Below are positions 39,569 to 50,759 of a DNA stretch of 64,000 nt, piece after piece. The DNA lies in the NCBI RefSeq assembly GCF_051622035.1, contig NC_135365.1, positions 17,836,001 through 17,900,000 on the forward strand. The letters are read 5' to 3'. Both the position numbers and the translations under genes were made by a program. Every line of letters starts with the position of its first letter. Position 1 is the stretch's first letter. Under the pieces are notes generated by a model. It was not told the DNA's origin, ran no database searches, and saw nothing but the letters and a program-made list of their open reading frames with translations. This DNA comes from Arctopsyche grandis (taxonomy: Eukaryota; Arthropoda; Insecta; Trichoptera; Hydropsychidae).

Positions 39569-42396
39569 TTATGAGTTGGGTAACGTTAAATTTATTTGGT
39601 TTACTTGATTTGATCTCTTGATAAACAATCCATCAATCTCGTACATGAATAATTCTCTTTCATGATTTGGTAGCTTTTTCAATTTTTTTGCCAGAAGTTT
39701 GGTAAATAGATCACACTCGTCATCTTCGTTACTTCTCTTGTTCAAAACATTTTTTAAAATACCAAAAGCCTCTTTCATTTCTTTCGTTGCCTCTTGAAGC
39801 TCGGAAGAATTTTCAACTGGCTGAAATTTTTGCCTTGTTTCTGCGGTTTGCCCTGGCGGTGTCCAAGAAACAATGACTTCGTTGTTAACTGGGATAATTT
39901 CATGGTTTACCTCCGAGTGATTTTTCGCAGATTCAATCTGAAATTAACAATAAAGTATTTATCAATCACGTCATTCTATTCTTCCAAATTATGTCAACAA
40001 TGTAAGAGTAAAGGCGAGATGTAGATAAAAATTGAGATTTAAGTCTTTACAAGAAATATTACACCAACCAATGTCAAATACGACTCCATGATTTCTCAGA
40101 CACCTCTTATCGACAAATACGATAATCGGAGAGTACATTTCATTTTTTTTTTGTATACATGGTACATTCCTATTTATGAGTCACATATATTACTTGGACT
40201 TTTTTTATACAGGTTTTATTATAATTTCACTGTTTTATAATCAGATTATCTGATTATTGTTTATATGTATTTATGTATATTTTTTCTATATTACTCAATT
40301 GATAGAAAATTACATTCGCTCGTCTAATAAATGGTTCCCGTTTTAATTCTAGTATTATTACATAAATTTGTACTATATTTTCGTTGTTTCTTTATGAATA
40401 AATATCTTGTTTGAGGAAAAAAAATACTCCTTCCCCCCCCCCCCCCTCTTTCTGGTCATCATCTCTGGGTTACATATACTGAAACTTGGTCACTCTGTAT
40501 GCGACTAAACTGTAGTATGTTCCAGTAGAATAGTCTTACGAATAATGGTAACATGTTTACGATAATTTGGTGGAGCAAACTCCCACATTTATCTTCCTAT
40601 CTATCGTATTGAATAAGATCAAACTCGCATTGATTGAAGTGGTGCGTGCTGGCGACTGCACGCTGGAACGACGTGTGGTGAGGTGACTGGAACACTTAAG
40701 GCGAAATCACACAGGGAAGAACGGCACGTCATGTGCTCGACTCCCTGCTGTGGGGGTTCTCCTAGATTTCTTCAAATATGGGGTACACCGTTATCGATCA
40801 CTGTCAAGCAAGGATAAAATTTTACCGAAAACACTCCAGGAGGTGATTTTGGGACGATGTATGCTGGGCGTGCCATGAATATGTGCAAGGCATGCCAATT
40901 TTTTTTCGCATGCTTAAAAGTATAAAAAAAAAAACATGTGCTGCGTTCCTTCCTGTGTGATTTTGCCCTTAAGAGGGCTGTACACCCGAAACCTTAATTT
41001 TGTTACCGTTCCTTTCTTCGATATATATATTGAGTGTATGTATATATTGAGTGAATGCGATAATATATATATTGAGTGAATGCGATAATATATATATTGA
41101 GTGAATGCGATAATATATATATTGAGTGAATGCGACAGTTGCGCTTCGACCAGATAAAACGTATTTTAAATTGACAAAATCGAGGTTTCGTATTCTCCTA
41201 TTTTCTCCTCCAAAGCTGGACCAATTTTTAAAAAAATTTCTCCATCGGTATAAGAAAGATATTTTCTGTGCATCTATCGGCGTATTTTTTTTAAAATCGA
41301 CCGTTAAATAAGCACGCTGGACTCGTTCGTGGGTGTAAAAAAGAGGCGATTATATAGATGTTGGGCGGCTCCTAGCTCCTATACAAAATAATTAATCAAA
41401 AAAATAAAACGATAGATACACCCCAATGGTGGATATCCATAGCATATTAAAAAATAATTTCTCTAGTGCCATAATTGAGGAAGGGAGAAGTATAGTACGT
41501 TTGTATGGACAAGGCGCTGCTGTCCAGCCCTCTTAAGGTGCAGACACACAGCGTGGTACGCAGTAAGTGATTTTTTTTAGATAGTTTTGCACATGCAAAA
41601 AAAAGGCTAGCATGCAGTCTGTACGATCGTGATCTTTCCCAAAACTCATCCCCCTGTAGTGTTTTCGGTGATATTTTATCCTTGTATTGACAGGTTAGAC
41701 AGTGATTAATCACGGTAATTTATATATTTTAAGAAATGTAGGAGAAACTCGTCAAAATAATAAAATCGTATAAATTAATAATGACATCACAGCTGGAAAA
41801 CACGAGCACTTTCCGTGCCCACTTTTGAGTGTTCTTACAATTAACGGTAGATTATCGGTTTACCACATTTTAAATCTATTCTTAACGGTTCGGTGATTAT
41901 TCCGCAAAAAACGATCTAGAGCGAGTCACTAAAATTTCGATCATGGAACCCAAAAACTCCATCAATCGAAAGCCATCACGCGAAATATTGTACTAACGAG
42001 AGCTCGAGTGCCAGATATTCCGTGATCGAGATTTTAGTGACTTGCGCGAGATCGCTTTTTGCGGAATAATCCGTTTACCGTTCTTACCGTATGTTGTGTG
42101 TTGACAATTTGGCCGAGAAAAGCATCCATTGCTTCATATGCAAACCACACCGGTTTGTAATCTTCGTCCGTAAGTGATTTCTTTTTCCGCAAGTGACTTC
42201 GATATGTAGCCATTATCGAGTCTTTTTTCTTCTTCAGCTCTGTTACCGGAACTTGCAGAGCGTCGCTTAAGCGAATCCAAGCATTGTGGCATCTTCTCCT
42301 GTCCTTGTGGTATTTATGATTTGGGTCCCATAATATGGGCTCATCACGATACAATTCCAATAGTTTTAGTATGCAATCGTTAGTCCAGTCTCCCAT
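39569..42396 (-). CDS. MADF-BESS domain protein (Adf-1 type)
   Basis: Two minus-strand exons join in phase 0: 42396-42088 (MGDWTNDCILKLLELYRDEP onward; donor GTAAGA) and 39937-39569 (acceptor TTTCAG; stop after NLTLPNS), giving 225 aa. Residues about 9-98 form a MADF domain, a SANT/Myb-like DNA-binding fold: conserved Trp4, LIELY-like LKLLELYRDEP, the W in CHNAW, and the basic stretch LRKKK. Residues about 176-209 (DLFTKLLAKKLKKLPNHERE and MYEIDGLF) fit the BESS protein-interaction motif. Such proteins are sequence-specific transcription regulators of the Adf-1/Dip3 group in arthropods. MADF proteins also accompany Harbinger transposons, but these ends show no TIRs, so a host gene is more likely. 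The 2150-bp intron holds two MITEs. The region upstream of the start (42400-42760) is unusually GC-rich with CGAGGCGAG repeats and may be the promoter. Confidence 0.7.
40433..40446. repeat. C14 homopolymer
   Basis: Fourteen C residues lie in an AT-rich intron. A similar C15 run occurs at 35563-35577. Confidence 0.9.
40973..41532. mobile_element. piggyBac-type MITE, GAGGGCTGTACACC family, copy 2
   Basis: It has the same ends and TTAA duplications (40969-40972 and 41533-41536) as copy 1 at 28781-29547. The shared body includes AAATCGAGGTTTCGTATTCTCC and TTAAATAAGCACGCTGGACT. In place of the TA run, four copies of a 25-bp unit GATAATATATATATTGAGTG... lie at about 41030-41130. It lies in the MADF-BESS gene intron. 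Confidence 0.8.
41886..42080. mobile_element. MITE, GGTTCGGTGATTA group, beside a splice site
   Basis: The ends CGGTTCGGTGATTATTCCGC and complement CGGTAAACGGATTATTCCGC are inverted repeats. Inner palindromic parts (GTCACTAAAATTTCGATCATGG and its complement) form a hairpin. The flanks TTCTTAA and TTCTTAC may be the target duplication. Its right end lies only about 5 bases from the GT of the MADF gene's 5' splice site (42086-42087), inside the intron. Confidence 0.7.
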
Positions 42397-42399
42397 CTT

Positions 42400-42764
42400 T
42401 GGCTGGCGATATTGCACCCGAAACACGGGCTTTCAGTCACACTTGCAGACTGACGCGAACGTGTGGACGCGCTCGTCTCGCCCCGCCTCACCTCATTTCG
42501 ATTCGCCCCACTCCACTTCGCCTCGCCTCGCCTCGCTGGTGCTTTGTAATTGTATACGCGAGGCGAGACGAGGCGAACCACGAGGCGCGAGAGCGAGACG
42601 AGGCGAGTGCGCACGTGTCTACTACACACTCGCACTCGAGCTGTCTCGCCAAATGTGTACACCGTGTATTTCAGCTAACGTCTCCAATGTCGAGCAAACG
42701 TCTTTCAACATTTCGCTGCATTGCTTATCAACTACATCTACATCTACTCGCGAGGCTATATGCA
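42400..42764. promoter_or_regulatory. GC-rich repeat region upstream of the MADF-BESS gene
   Basis: Repeated GCCTCGCCTCG and its complement GACGAGGCGA flank a short spacer (about 42545-42560), making an imperfect hairpin in CpG-rich sequence that contrasts with the AT-rich window. It may be the promoter of the minus-strand MADF gene. Alternatively it is a separate element; the arms are too short and irregular to prove one. Confidence 0.4.
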
Positions 42765-42885
42765 CGGTTCGGTGATTACTAGTCGAATGTGAACCGGTCA
42801 CAGGACAACCGGTCGCTGTAGATCGGTCACACGTGATCACCCGTCACACTAAAACTGGTCACGAGAAAACTGGTCACACCCTAAA
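42765..42885. mobile_element. Left half of a foldback MITE (ACCGGTCACAGG type)
   Basis: From CGGTTCGGTGATTACTAGTC through ACCGGTCACAGGACAACCGG to CTGGTCACACCCTAAA it matches the left arm at 17902-18025. The Harbinger-type element at 42886 interrupts it, and the right arm is missing. Confidence 0.7.
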
Positions 42886-43718
42886 AGGTCTGTTCATACC
42901 TAGTCAGCACGTACCGACTTCAGCAGGTATCCGGCCGTACGAAAAGTATTCTTTGGTACATTTTGTATGGGTATATTCATACCAACCGTCACGTTTACGC
43001 CACGGCAGGCTTACAGCAGTACCCAACATTTACCTGTTCATACCTTACAGCAACATCCGTCAACGTATCGTATCCGTTTTTTTTGGCCATCGTGGAAATA
43101 TACACGCGAATTACGTGCCATGAGTCTGCCGCTTTGCTGTTTTGGACCAATTATCGATAGTGACAGTTGACAGCTGTTCAATCTTTCGGCATGGTTTTGG
43201 CGCAAATATTTAAAAAATATTTTAAAAAATTTTAAATTTTTTACGGAAATATTTAAAAAAATTTTGTCTATCATCCACAAGCTCCTTATACAGTGTCCAA
43301 AACTCTCCTTCTGTTTTTCTATTTTTTAGCATGGGATGCACATCAAAACGCCTCCGTGCTTTTTTATTGCCTTCTTGAGCTTCTTCTTCCAACAACAACG
43401 CGATTATACATACTTTTTCGTTCGATAAACGCCGAAACATTTTTGCTGACTTGTATTCTGACGCGTAGCTACGAATGCACGTGTATGCATTCATATTGCA
43501 AGTACTCGACAATACGACGTAAGCAATATTGCGCCGTATCGTCATGGCCTCTAATGTATAAGTAAGCCGATTTTGCCTTGCACTCGGCCAAAGTGCTGTA
43601 AACGTGACGTGACCGCGACGTGTAGGTAGATATAAATAGAAATGTAATAAAATGACATATTTGAAACGGAGTCGTGCAGTGCTGAAGCCGTGCAGTGCTG
43701 TTAAGTATGAACAGACCT
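42886..43718 (-). mobile_element. PIF/Harbinger-type relic, copy 2
   Basis: The ends AGGTCTGTTCATACCTAG and the complement of AAGTATGAACAGACCT match copy 1 in opposite orientation. The minus-strand frame 43545-43222 encodes FRRLSNEKVCIIALLLEEEA, FDVHPMLKNRKTEGEFWTLY and KELVDDRQNFFKYF, so the stop found in copy 1 is absent here, but the frame ends soon after and the DDE part is missing. Copies 1 and 2 share the same internal deletion layout, so both descend from one non-autonomous source. A piggyBac element has inserted at the TTAA at its right end. Confidence 0.8.
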
Positions 43719-43721
43719 TAA

Positions 43722-45234
43722 CCCATTTGAACCCACGCGGTCAGTTATGAACTTACACGATGTATGCCAGCGTGGTCATTCACGGCATTTTATAATTTTG
43801 CGTCGTAAAATAAAGGGATCACTCAGGCCGGCCGTAAAACCTTTCGTTACGCTTGGTTAGATGTTGGTGATGAATTTTAAGAAAGTCACACGAAATTAAA
43901 TCAGTTCCTTTTGGAGTTTTGAGGGAATAACATCGAGCGCTTTTCGACTTGCAGATATGTCGAAGAGAAAACATACGTAAGTTTTTTATTTTTACATATT
44001 TTTTATTTATCTTTATGTTTCTAATACAGTAGGACTTATTGTATAATATGCATAAGAGAAATTGCGTTTATATATCTCATATTCCTGAAAAAAAAAAAAA
44101 TCAAAAGTCAACGGAGTCGTATATGACTCCTTGGGATAATGACACATATTTTTTTCCAGAGAATGCAATTTTACTACTGCAGAGATACGGGAAGAAATTG
44201 ATAATTGGGACGAGTCTCAACTTCCGGATTCCACATACATACATATTACCACCCCTGGAAACTGATATTCGGTTAAAGAAAAAAGTAGGGTGGAAATCAA
44301 TCAACCATTTAGTATAAATATGTATAATAAATATATGGGTGGGGTTGATCAAATGGATAACCATATTTCTAACTATAACATAAGTATTAGAGGGAAAAAA
44401 TGGTACATGCCTATTCTGTTTTGGAACATCGATGTAGCTGTGAATAACGCTTGGATTCTAAGCAAAAGTTTTGGTTGTAAATTTGATAAATTAGGATTTA
44501 TCAGACAGGTAACAGAGACGTTGTACAAGTGTTATGGTCAAAAACGAAAACAATTGGTCCCATTCAGACCCGGCAAAGTTAATCAAAATCAAAAGGAAGT
44601 TGGAAGACATTTGATATTGGTCAAACAGAAAAGGAGAAATTGTGGACACTGTAAAAATAAAACGTTTTCCGCTTGTGATAACTGTGAAATTCCATTGCAT
44701 GACAAATGTTTTGTACCGTATCATAATAATTAATTATTTTGTCTTCATGTATTTTGTTTTTACGACTTTTGAACCCAAAATCTCGTTTATGACATTTCTT
44801 CTTTTAAAATGGTGCACCCTTTTTTTTGTTGACGATGTGTATACGTCACAATATATGTACCTACGTGTGTTATGTTATGCGATTTGAAAATATCATTTTA
44901 TCGAAGAGATGCGTGTTTGTTATTTTTAAAATTAATTTTATAAATTTCTTAACAATAAAATTACAAATAACCAGTGAGAAAGTATTATAACTGATTATGT
45001 GACTCCATTGCGATTTTTGTTTTATTTTAAAAAACATGTTTCATTAGCCCCAAAGGTCGTTCACGACACCACCTGGAAAAAAATTAAAAATGTTGAAAAA
45101 TCAATTAATTATCCATCCCTATCCTATAAAAAATATTTCCCATGAAATAACTCAAAGATTTTGGAAAATAAACGAAAAAATAGTCCTGGGCACATGGGAC
45201 ATGTGTTTTCACGCGAGCTCTGGGTTCAAATGGG
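43722..45234 (+). mobile_element. Internally deleted piggyBac transposon
   Basis: The ends CCCATTTGAACCCACG and the complement CCCATTTGAACCCAGAG are inside TTAA duplications (43718-43721 and 45235-45238). The right part of the transposase is readable at 44155-44733 with one frame change near 44290-44317: FFPENAILLLQRYG, then INMYNKYMGGVDQMDNH (the GGVD region carrying the last catalytic Asp), then a C-terminal Cys-rich domain (CGHCKNKTFSACDNC, HDKCF) and stop at 44733. The N-terminal half and first catalytic Asp residues are missing, so it cannot move on its own. At 1513 bp it is about half of a full element. Confidence 0.85.
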
Positions 45235-45238
45235 TTAA

Positions 45239-45552
45239 AGCTGCCGTTCTGTTAATCTGGCGATTTTAGAGCGGATGCACCAAACCCGTAAAGGAGGTAT
45301 GTAATAAAAATATATAATTTAATTACGATTGTGTACGATTTTATACATTATAGGAATTGGAATTCGAGACAATTTTGCATAAATAAGAATGTATGGCAAC
45401 CCTGTTGTCACTCAACGAGAGATCGATCTGATATAACACGATAGATAGATAGGTCAAGGGAGTGTCACTACCCGAGAAAACTATCGATAAAACGCAGTCA
45501 CAATCACCTGTTGTCACTTTGTTGACCTCCACTTTGACAGTGACAGCACGAG
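45239..45552. promoter_or_regulatory. Upstream region of the ZAD zinc-finger gene
   Basis: This 314-bp interval lies between the piggyBac insertion and the start codon. It holds no other gene. AGCACGAGATGG surrounds the start codon. No core promoter element is clear. Confidence 0.35.
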
Positions 45553-47826
45553 ATGGAGTGTTTACTTTGTCTCTCTTTTACACCAGCTGAGTCTTCCATA
45601 TCTATCCTTGATAACTCTCACCTACTCAAGGATCAAATATGGAGTAGTTGCCGGCTACGTGTCAGTTGTTGTATCATATTAACAAATTGATAATTAGATA
45701 CATATTATGCACATATTTATTTATTTATTTATTTTAAAAAATCAATACCACAGAGACTTGACAGGTTGCCCCAAAGCGTCAATGTGATTTTAATACAAAT
45801 AATAAAAATCATAAAAATTACAAAAAAAACATCATAAAAAAAATAATAAAAATCATAAATAAAAAAAAACATAAGAAAATAATAAAAATCATAAATAAAA
45901 AAAAACATCATAAAAAAATAATAAAAATCAAGTAAAAAATATGTACACAAAATAAAAACAAAGAAATAAGATTGAAAAATTTATATCGTGCTATTTAGGA
46001 TGTGTTCCACCAACTCAACATAACTGGCATCGAATAGGTCCAAGTAATGTGCCAGTAAGTTAAGGAGTCGAACAGCTCTCGAGAGGGGGGAGTTCATGAG
46101 CACGTTTGATTTAGCCCTAATTGGTAAAATTATATCATGTTTTCTTAAAACTCTACGATTTTCCGGGGCCCAGAATTTTAGTTTCTCCAGGATAGTGGGA
46201 TTGTGAATCTCTCCTCTAAGTAATTTTACGAAATGTTTCCCAAGAAATAAATCTCTTCTCTTTGCCAGGGAGTTGAAACCCAAAGATCCCAAGACAAAGG
46301 CACTAGGGAACAGATATGGATAAAATCCAAATGTCTTCAGATATAAAAATCTAAGGAATTTCCTTTGGACTCGTTCCAACATTAGAGAGTAACGAAGTTG
46401 ATAGGGAGACCATATAATGTTTATCCTAATTCGCCAAACTAATTTTGTACTGCATCCCCTTTTATAGGTAGACATACACGATCAATTGCCAAAATTGATA
46501 TGTCTGTTGTGCGAATCAAATTTAAAATTGTGCAGCAGCTTCAAAAGTACATGCATTCAAAATGATAAAATAAGAAGGCGGGAACTTACTCAGTACTTAA
46601 AAGCAGGAATTATATCAGATGGAGGTGAAAGAAGAAGACATACATTATCTCAATGTTCGGGTATAAAAACAGAAGAAGTTATATTGGACGACTTGACTTG
46701 GAAGGACGAGATTCATACTGATTCGCCGTCCCGTATCCCAGAACAAGCACTAACGTGTCACATCTGTTTAAAACCGTTTAAACTAAAATCCAATTTAAGA
46801 AAACACGTGCTAATTCATTCCGGATTAAAAGGTCACAAATGCGAAGTCTGCTTATCATCGTTTGCACGAAAATTAGACTTAATAAGACATCAGTCCGTTC
46901 ATGCTGGGTCGAAACTACACAAGTGTGATGTCTGTCTTAAATTTTTTACACGAAAGTTTAATTTAGTGGCTCACATGACTACTCATACAGGGCTAAAATC
47001 ATACAAGTGTGATATATGCTTAAAATCATTTGCACGCGAGTCTTACTTAGTGGCTCATATGCCCACTCACATCGAGTCGAAACCATACAAGTATGATGTT
47101 TGTTTAAAATCATTTATTAAAAAATCATGCTTGAGGGCTCATATGGTTGTACCACACAAATGCAAAATCTGCTCGCAGACCTTTACACGGAAGCATTCTT
47201 TTGTGGCACATCAGCTAGTTCATACCGGATCGAAACCGTTTCAGTGTGACGTCTGCTTAAAATCATTTATTAGGAAATCGTACTTGGTAGCCCATATGAG
47301 CACTCACATTGAGTCGAAACCATTCAAGTGTAATGTCTGCTTCAAATCATACTTAAAAAAGTCCTGCCTAGACAGTCATATGCTGGTTCACATTGGGCTT
47401 AAACCCCACAAGTGTGAAGTTTGCTTAAAATCATTTACTCACAAATCCCACTTGGTGGGTCATATGGCGACTCACTCTGGGCTGAAACCACACAAGTGTG
47501 ATGTCTGCTTTAAATCGTTTACACAAAAATCTTCCTTTGTAGCACACCAGCTTCTTCACACTGGACTGAAACCATACCAGTGTGATGTTTGCTTGAAATC
47601 TTTCACGCGAAAGTCCATATTACTGACCCATATTACCACCCACACCGGATTAAAACCCTACAATTGTCAATTCTGTTTAAAATCATATGCAATAAAATCT
47701 CAGCTAAAGAGACATATGCATGTCCACACTGGATTAAAACCATACAAATGTGAGCTGTGTTTGGAATCGTTTACGAAGAAATGTTCCCTAGCGAGGCATA
47801 GGAATACTCATACTACAATCACTTAA
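45553..47826 (+). CDS. ZAD-C2H2 zinc-finger transcription factor
   Basis: Exon 1, 45553-45660 (MECLLCLSFTPAESS onward), joins exon 2, 46468-47826, in phase 0 across a GT-AG intron, giving 488 aa. The zinc-finger-associated domain (ZAD, about residues 1-85) uses Cys3, Cys6, Cys48 and Cys51; the first pair is in exon 1 and the second in exon 2, a split usual for arthropod ZAD genes. From residue 133 to about 484 there are twelve standard C2H2 fingers and one damaged finger with TG(L/S)KP(H/Y)KC-type linkers. In the damaged finger (about 47090-47160) the first Cys is Tyr (KYDVCLKSF), and the end of the finger and its linker are shortened to HMVVPHKCKIC, so the next finger follows directly. ZAD proteins dimerise through the ZAD and bind DNA in the nucleus; targets cannot be inferred. 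The intron contains a LINE 3' end on the opposite strand. Confidence 0.88.
45717..46467 (-). mobile_element. Jockey-like LINE 3' end inside the ZAD-gene intron
   Basis: The minus-strand frame (about 46467-45981) reads LMLERVQRKFLRFLYLKTFG, FYPYLFPSAFVLGSLGFNSL and AVRLLNLLAHYLDLFDASY, the C-terminal part of a reverse transcriptase polyprotein. The same region is found at 57570-58223. It is followed by an AT-rich 3' UTR with AATAAAAATCATAAA repeats and an (AAAT)n tail at 45717-45735. It is 5' truncated. Confidence 0.75.
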
Positions 47827-47959
47827 ACACTTAACGAAGACTGTTGGGTATTTTCTAATTCCCATTGCTTGTCACTGTGTGATTATGATATTTTATTATC
47901 AAATCGGTACAGCTTGGAGTTGAGCAAAACTTATTTGGAATAATGTCATTCTTTTTTAA

Positions 47960-48465
47960 CCGTTTGCCCGCGGCCGTCTTCTATGGAAGCTTTGAGCGAC
48001 AAGTCTGTAGAGCGGCTGTCTTCCATAGAATTTCTGAACTTTGCACGGGATTTTGAGCCTTATATGCGCCTATTTCAACTGTTTTAAGGTTCAAAATTGG
48101 TTGAATATATTACTGAGAGTTGAATGCCATCTATTCAATTTGCTTAAAATGAATATATACCAGTCAAAATTAGTTTTTTGTGGAACCATACTGAAACCTC
48201 GTTTATGTGACGTCACGTCTGTTGAACAATGGCGACGATACGTCTCAATTGTATGAAGAATGATTATTTGACAATTAAGCCAAAACTACGAGATATATTA
48301 TGTGTTTTATTGTTTAAAATAATACTTTATGTGTTAATTAACATATCTGGTTACTTGAGTAAATATTAAAATCTGTATTTAAGGTCGAAAACTCGATTGC
48401 CAAATTCGCGAAAAAGGTGCCGCGTACAGGGCTTGTTCGCTATATTTATTGCCGCGGGCAAAGGG
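47960..48465. mobile_element. piggyBac-type MITE, CCGTTTGCCCGCGGC family
   Basis: The ends CCGTTTGCCCGCGGC and complement CCCTTTGCCCGCGGCAA are flanked by TTAA (47956-47959 and 48466-48469). It is 506 bp and non-coding, about 130 bp downstream of the ZAD gene stop. Confidence 0.8.
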
Positions 48466-48469
48466 TTAA

Positions 48470-50316
48470 AACGAAGCTTTTATAGATCCAAGTTTCTTAG
48501 CATGTCATTAATTTTCAAATATGTATAAAATATGGATTGTTGCTATTGAATGTGCATAAATATTATGTGGTAGTAACGCCGAGTTTGGAGATGATTTGGA
48601 CATATGTAGTTAGGAATGAATTACCCAAGCCATGTGACGAATATTTAAATGTAAATTTATTTTGTATGTAAGCCATTCAATTTTGATTGTATACAAATCA
48701 ATTTCTGAGAATCATCACCACTTTGTGATAAAAAGAGGCTGTGATTGAGAAATCTTGTCTCGGGAACTGGCCCAAGCTTAAAATGTTTCTTTTTTGGGTT
48801 TATGAGCATTATATTTATTCACTCTTGAAAAAAATACCTCAACAGAACTCCTAAACGAAATTGAGACACAAATATCTAAAAGACAAGTCGTCCCCATAAT
48901 GTCATTAATCAAAATTTTGCAAGACCTTAATATTGTATTCAATCTGATGAAGCATATGAATTTTTTTCAATTACTTCAAAAAACGAAATATTAAGTTCTG
49001 ACAAAGACTTTTTAGGAAAGGACTTTTTCTGGATATGAGAGCAGAAAAAAATACTGTTATATTGATAGTGAATGATAATAACTAATCTGATAAATATAGA
49101 AAATAGTTAACCTTTATGTCTATAGAGAAGAAGAAGAATTAAAGAATCCATCCTCCAAAGTGTAATTCGAAATTTATTTCAAATAATTAATATTGACTTT
49201 CAATCGTTATCAAAGGAAATAATCGTATGTGAAGCAATCGGAAAATAAACAGATAATTAAAAAAGCAGTAATCAAAATAAACAAAAATTTTCGATATCCG
49301 GTAATTTTGTATCAAAAAGCAAAATATCCATATCAGATAAGTCCATAGATTGTCTTTCTCATCTATTTTATTTAATGTATTTAAAATTTAAATAATAAAT
49401 ATGTAACAATTAAAAATATTAATGTTTTTGTGCCCTATTAATTTATATATGTTGTTAGTTACTTATCATTATAATAAAAAAAATCGACTAAATTTTAAGA
49501 ATTTTTTTAGAAGAAGACTAGAGAATTCTCGAAAATTCTCGAGATTCAAATTTACAAGAAAATGAGTTTCTTGAATCTCGAGATTAAATATTCCGTAAAA
49601 ATGAGAAATTTCAAGCTCTAGTAACAAATGCAGAGATCCACGAGGATCTGAAATTACAATCAATAAGAAAGGTAATCCAAGAATATGTCGGGAAACACAA
49701 AGAGAGACTACACTGTCACCCCAATATGGAAGTCATACAATTCACCAAATGAGGTCCTTGAAAAGAAAATAAGTCTCACTAATTGGTAGTCTAAATATAA
49801 GAAATTCAGAAGTCTATTTTGTAATCTTTTTTGGGACGAAGTATTGATTCCTTATTGCTTACACACGACCCAAAATGTAAAAATATCATTGGTGAGGATT
49901 TATAAGCGGTTGATTCCAGAAAAAGAAGAAAAAAAATTGTTTAAATTGTATATTATTTTATAACAATATACACATATAAATTACAATCAACAAATCCAAT
50001 TAACAATGATTATAAAATTAATATTAAAAAAACAATGTTTTGATTCACTTGCACATATTGTTCACTAAATATGTTAAAGAATTTTATAGGAATAAATTTA
50101 GATATTATTAATAAACATATAATAATAATAATAATAAACATATTATTGTATATAAACTAGCAAAGAGGTTGTTCTCGTTTTTATTATATTACATATGTAT
50201 ATCTACATAAAAATTAAGATTTCCGATTAAAGAATACAATATTATAAAGAAAAAGCTTCTAAAACCTTAACGAGGATAATCCGAAAATTCACTTATTATT
50301 TTAATATGTATAGTAT
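48470..50316. other. AT-rich intergenic stretch, nothing recognised
   Basis: No gene, terminal repeats or domain frames were found on either strand. There are short palindromic bits such as GAATTCTCGAAAATTCTCGAG at about 49522. Confidence 0.45.
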
Positions 50317-50759
50317 TGTTGCGTAGGGGTGGATGGAGGATCCAAGTAAAAGGCCTTAGTCGTTTCACGGCGTTTATTGATGATTAAGGAGATACACGCA
50401 CTGGCAGTGCTCAGTCCAGAATGACATGATATCGCCGACGTACCGCCTTATAAAGGGTAGATCTCTCAGGACGTCTAATCTGTTAACCTGTTGTATAGTC
50501 ACGTATTCGGATATGTATTTCCACGACATTGGGTCTCCCCGTACCGATTCTGAGAAAGGACTAATAACGATTATTGTTTAGCCTAAATGCACTTAGAGTC
50601 CAGATATAATCCTGGAAGTAAGTGCAAGCACTTAGTTAATCCGATAACAGATATCCGTTGGTCTAAGTGCAAGCACTTAGTTAATCCGTTAACAGATAAC
50701 CCTTGAACGGTCACATAGTCTCTGGGATTCTATTCGCTTAATCCGCGGCGTACGTAACA
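50317..50759. mobile_element. Solo LTR (fossil), family 1, second copy
   Basis: It starts TGTTGCGTAGGGG and ends GTACGTAACA, flanked by GTAT (50313-50316 and 50760-50763). Shared blocks with 13814-14197 include CGTTTATTGATGATT, CCTTATAAAGGGTAGATCTC and CTAAATGCACTTAGAGTCCA. It carries an extra internal duplication of the TAAGTGCAAGCACTTAGTTA block, making it about 60 bp longer. No internal genes. Confidence 0.8.
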
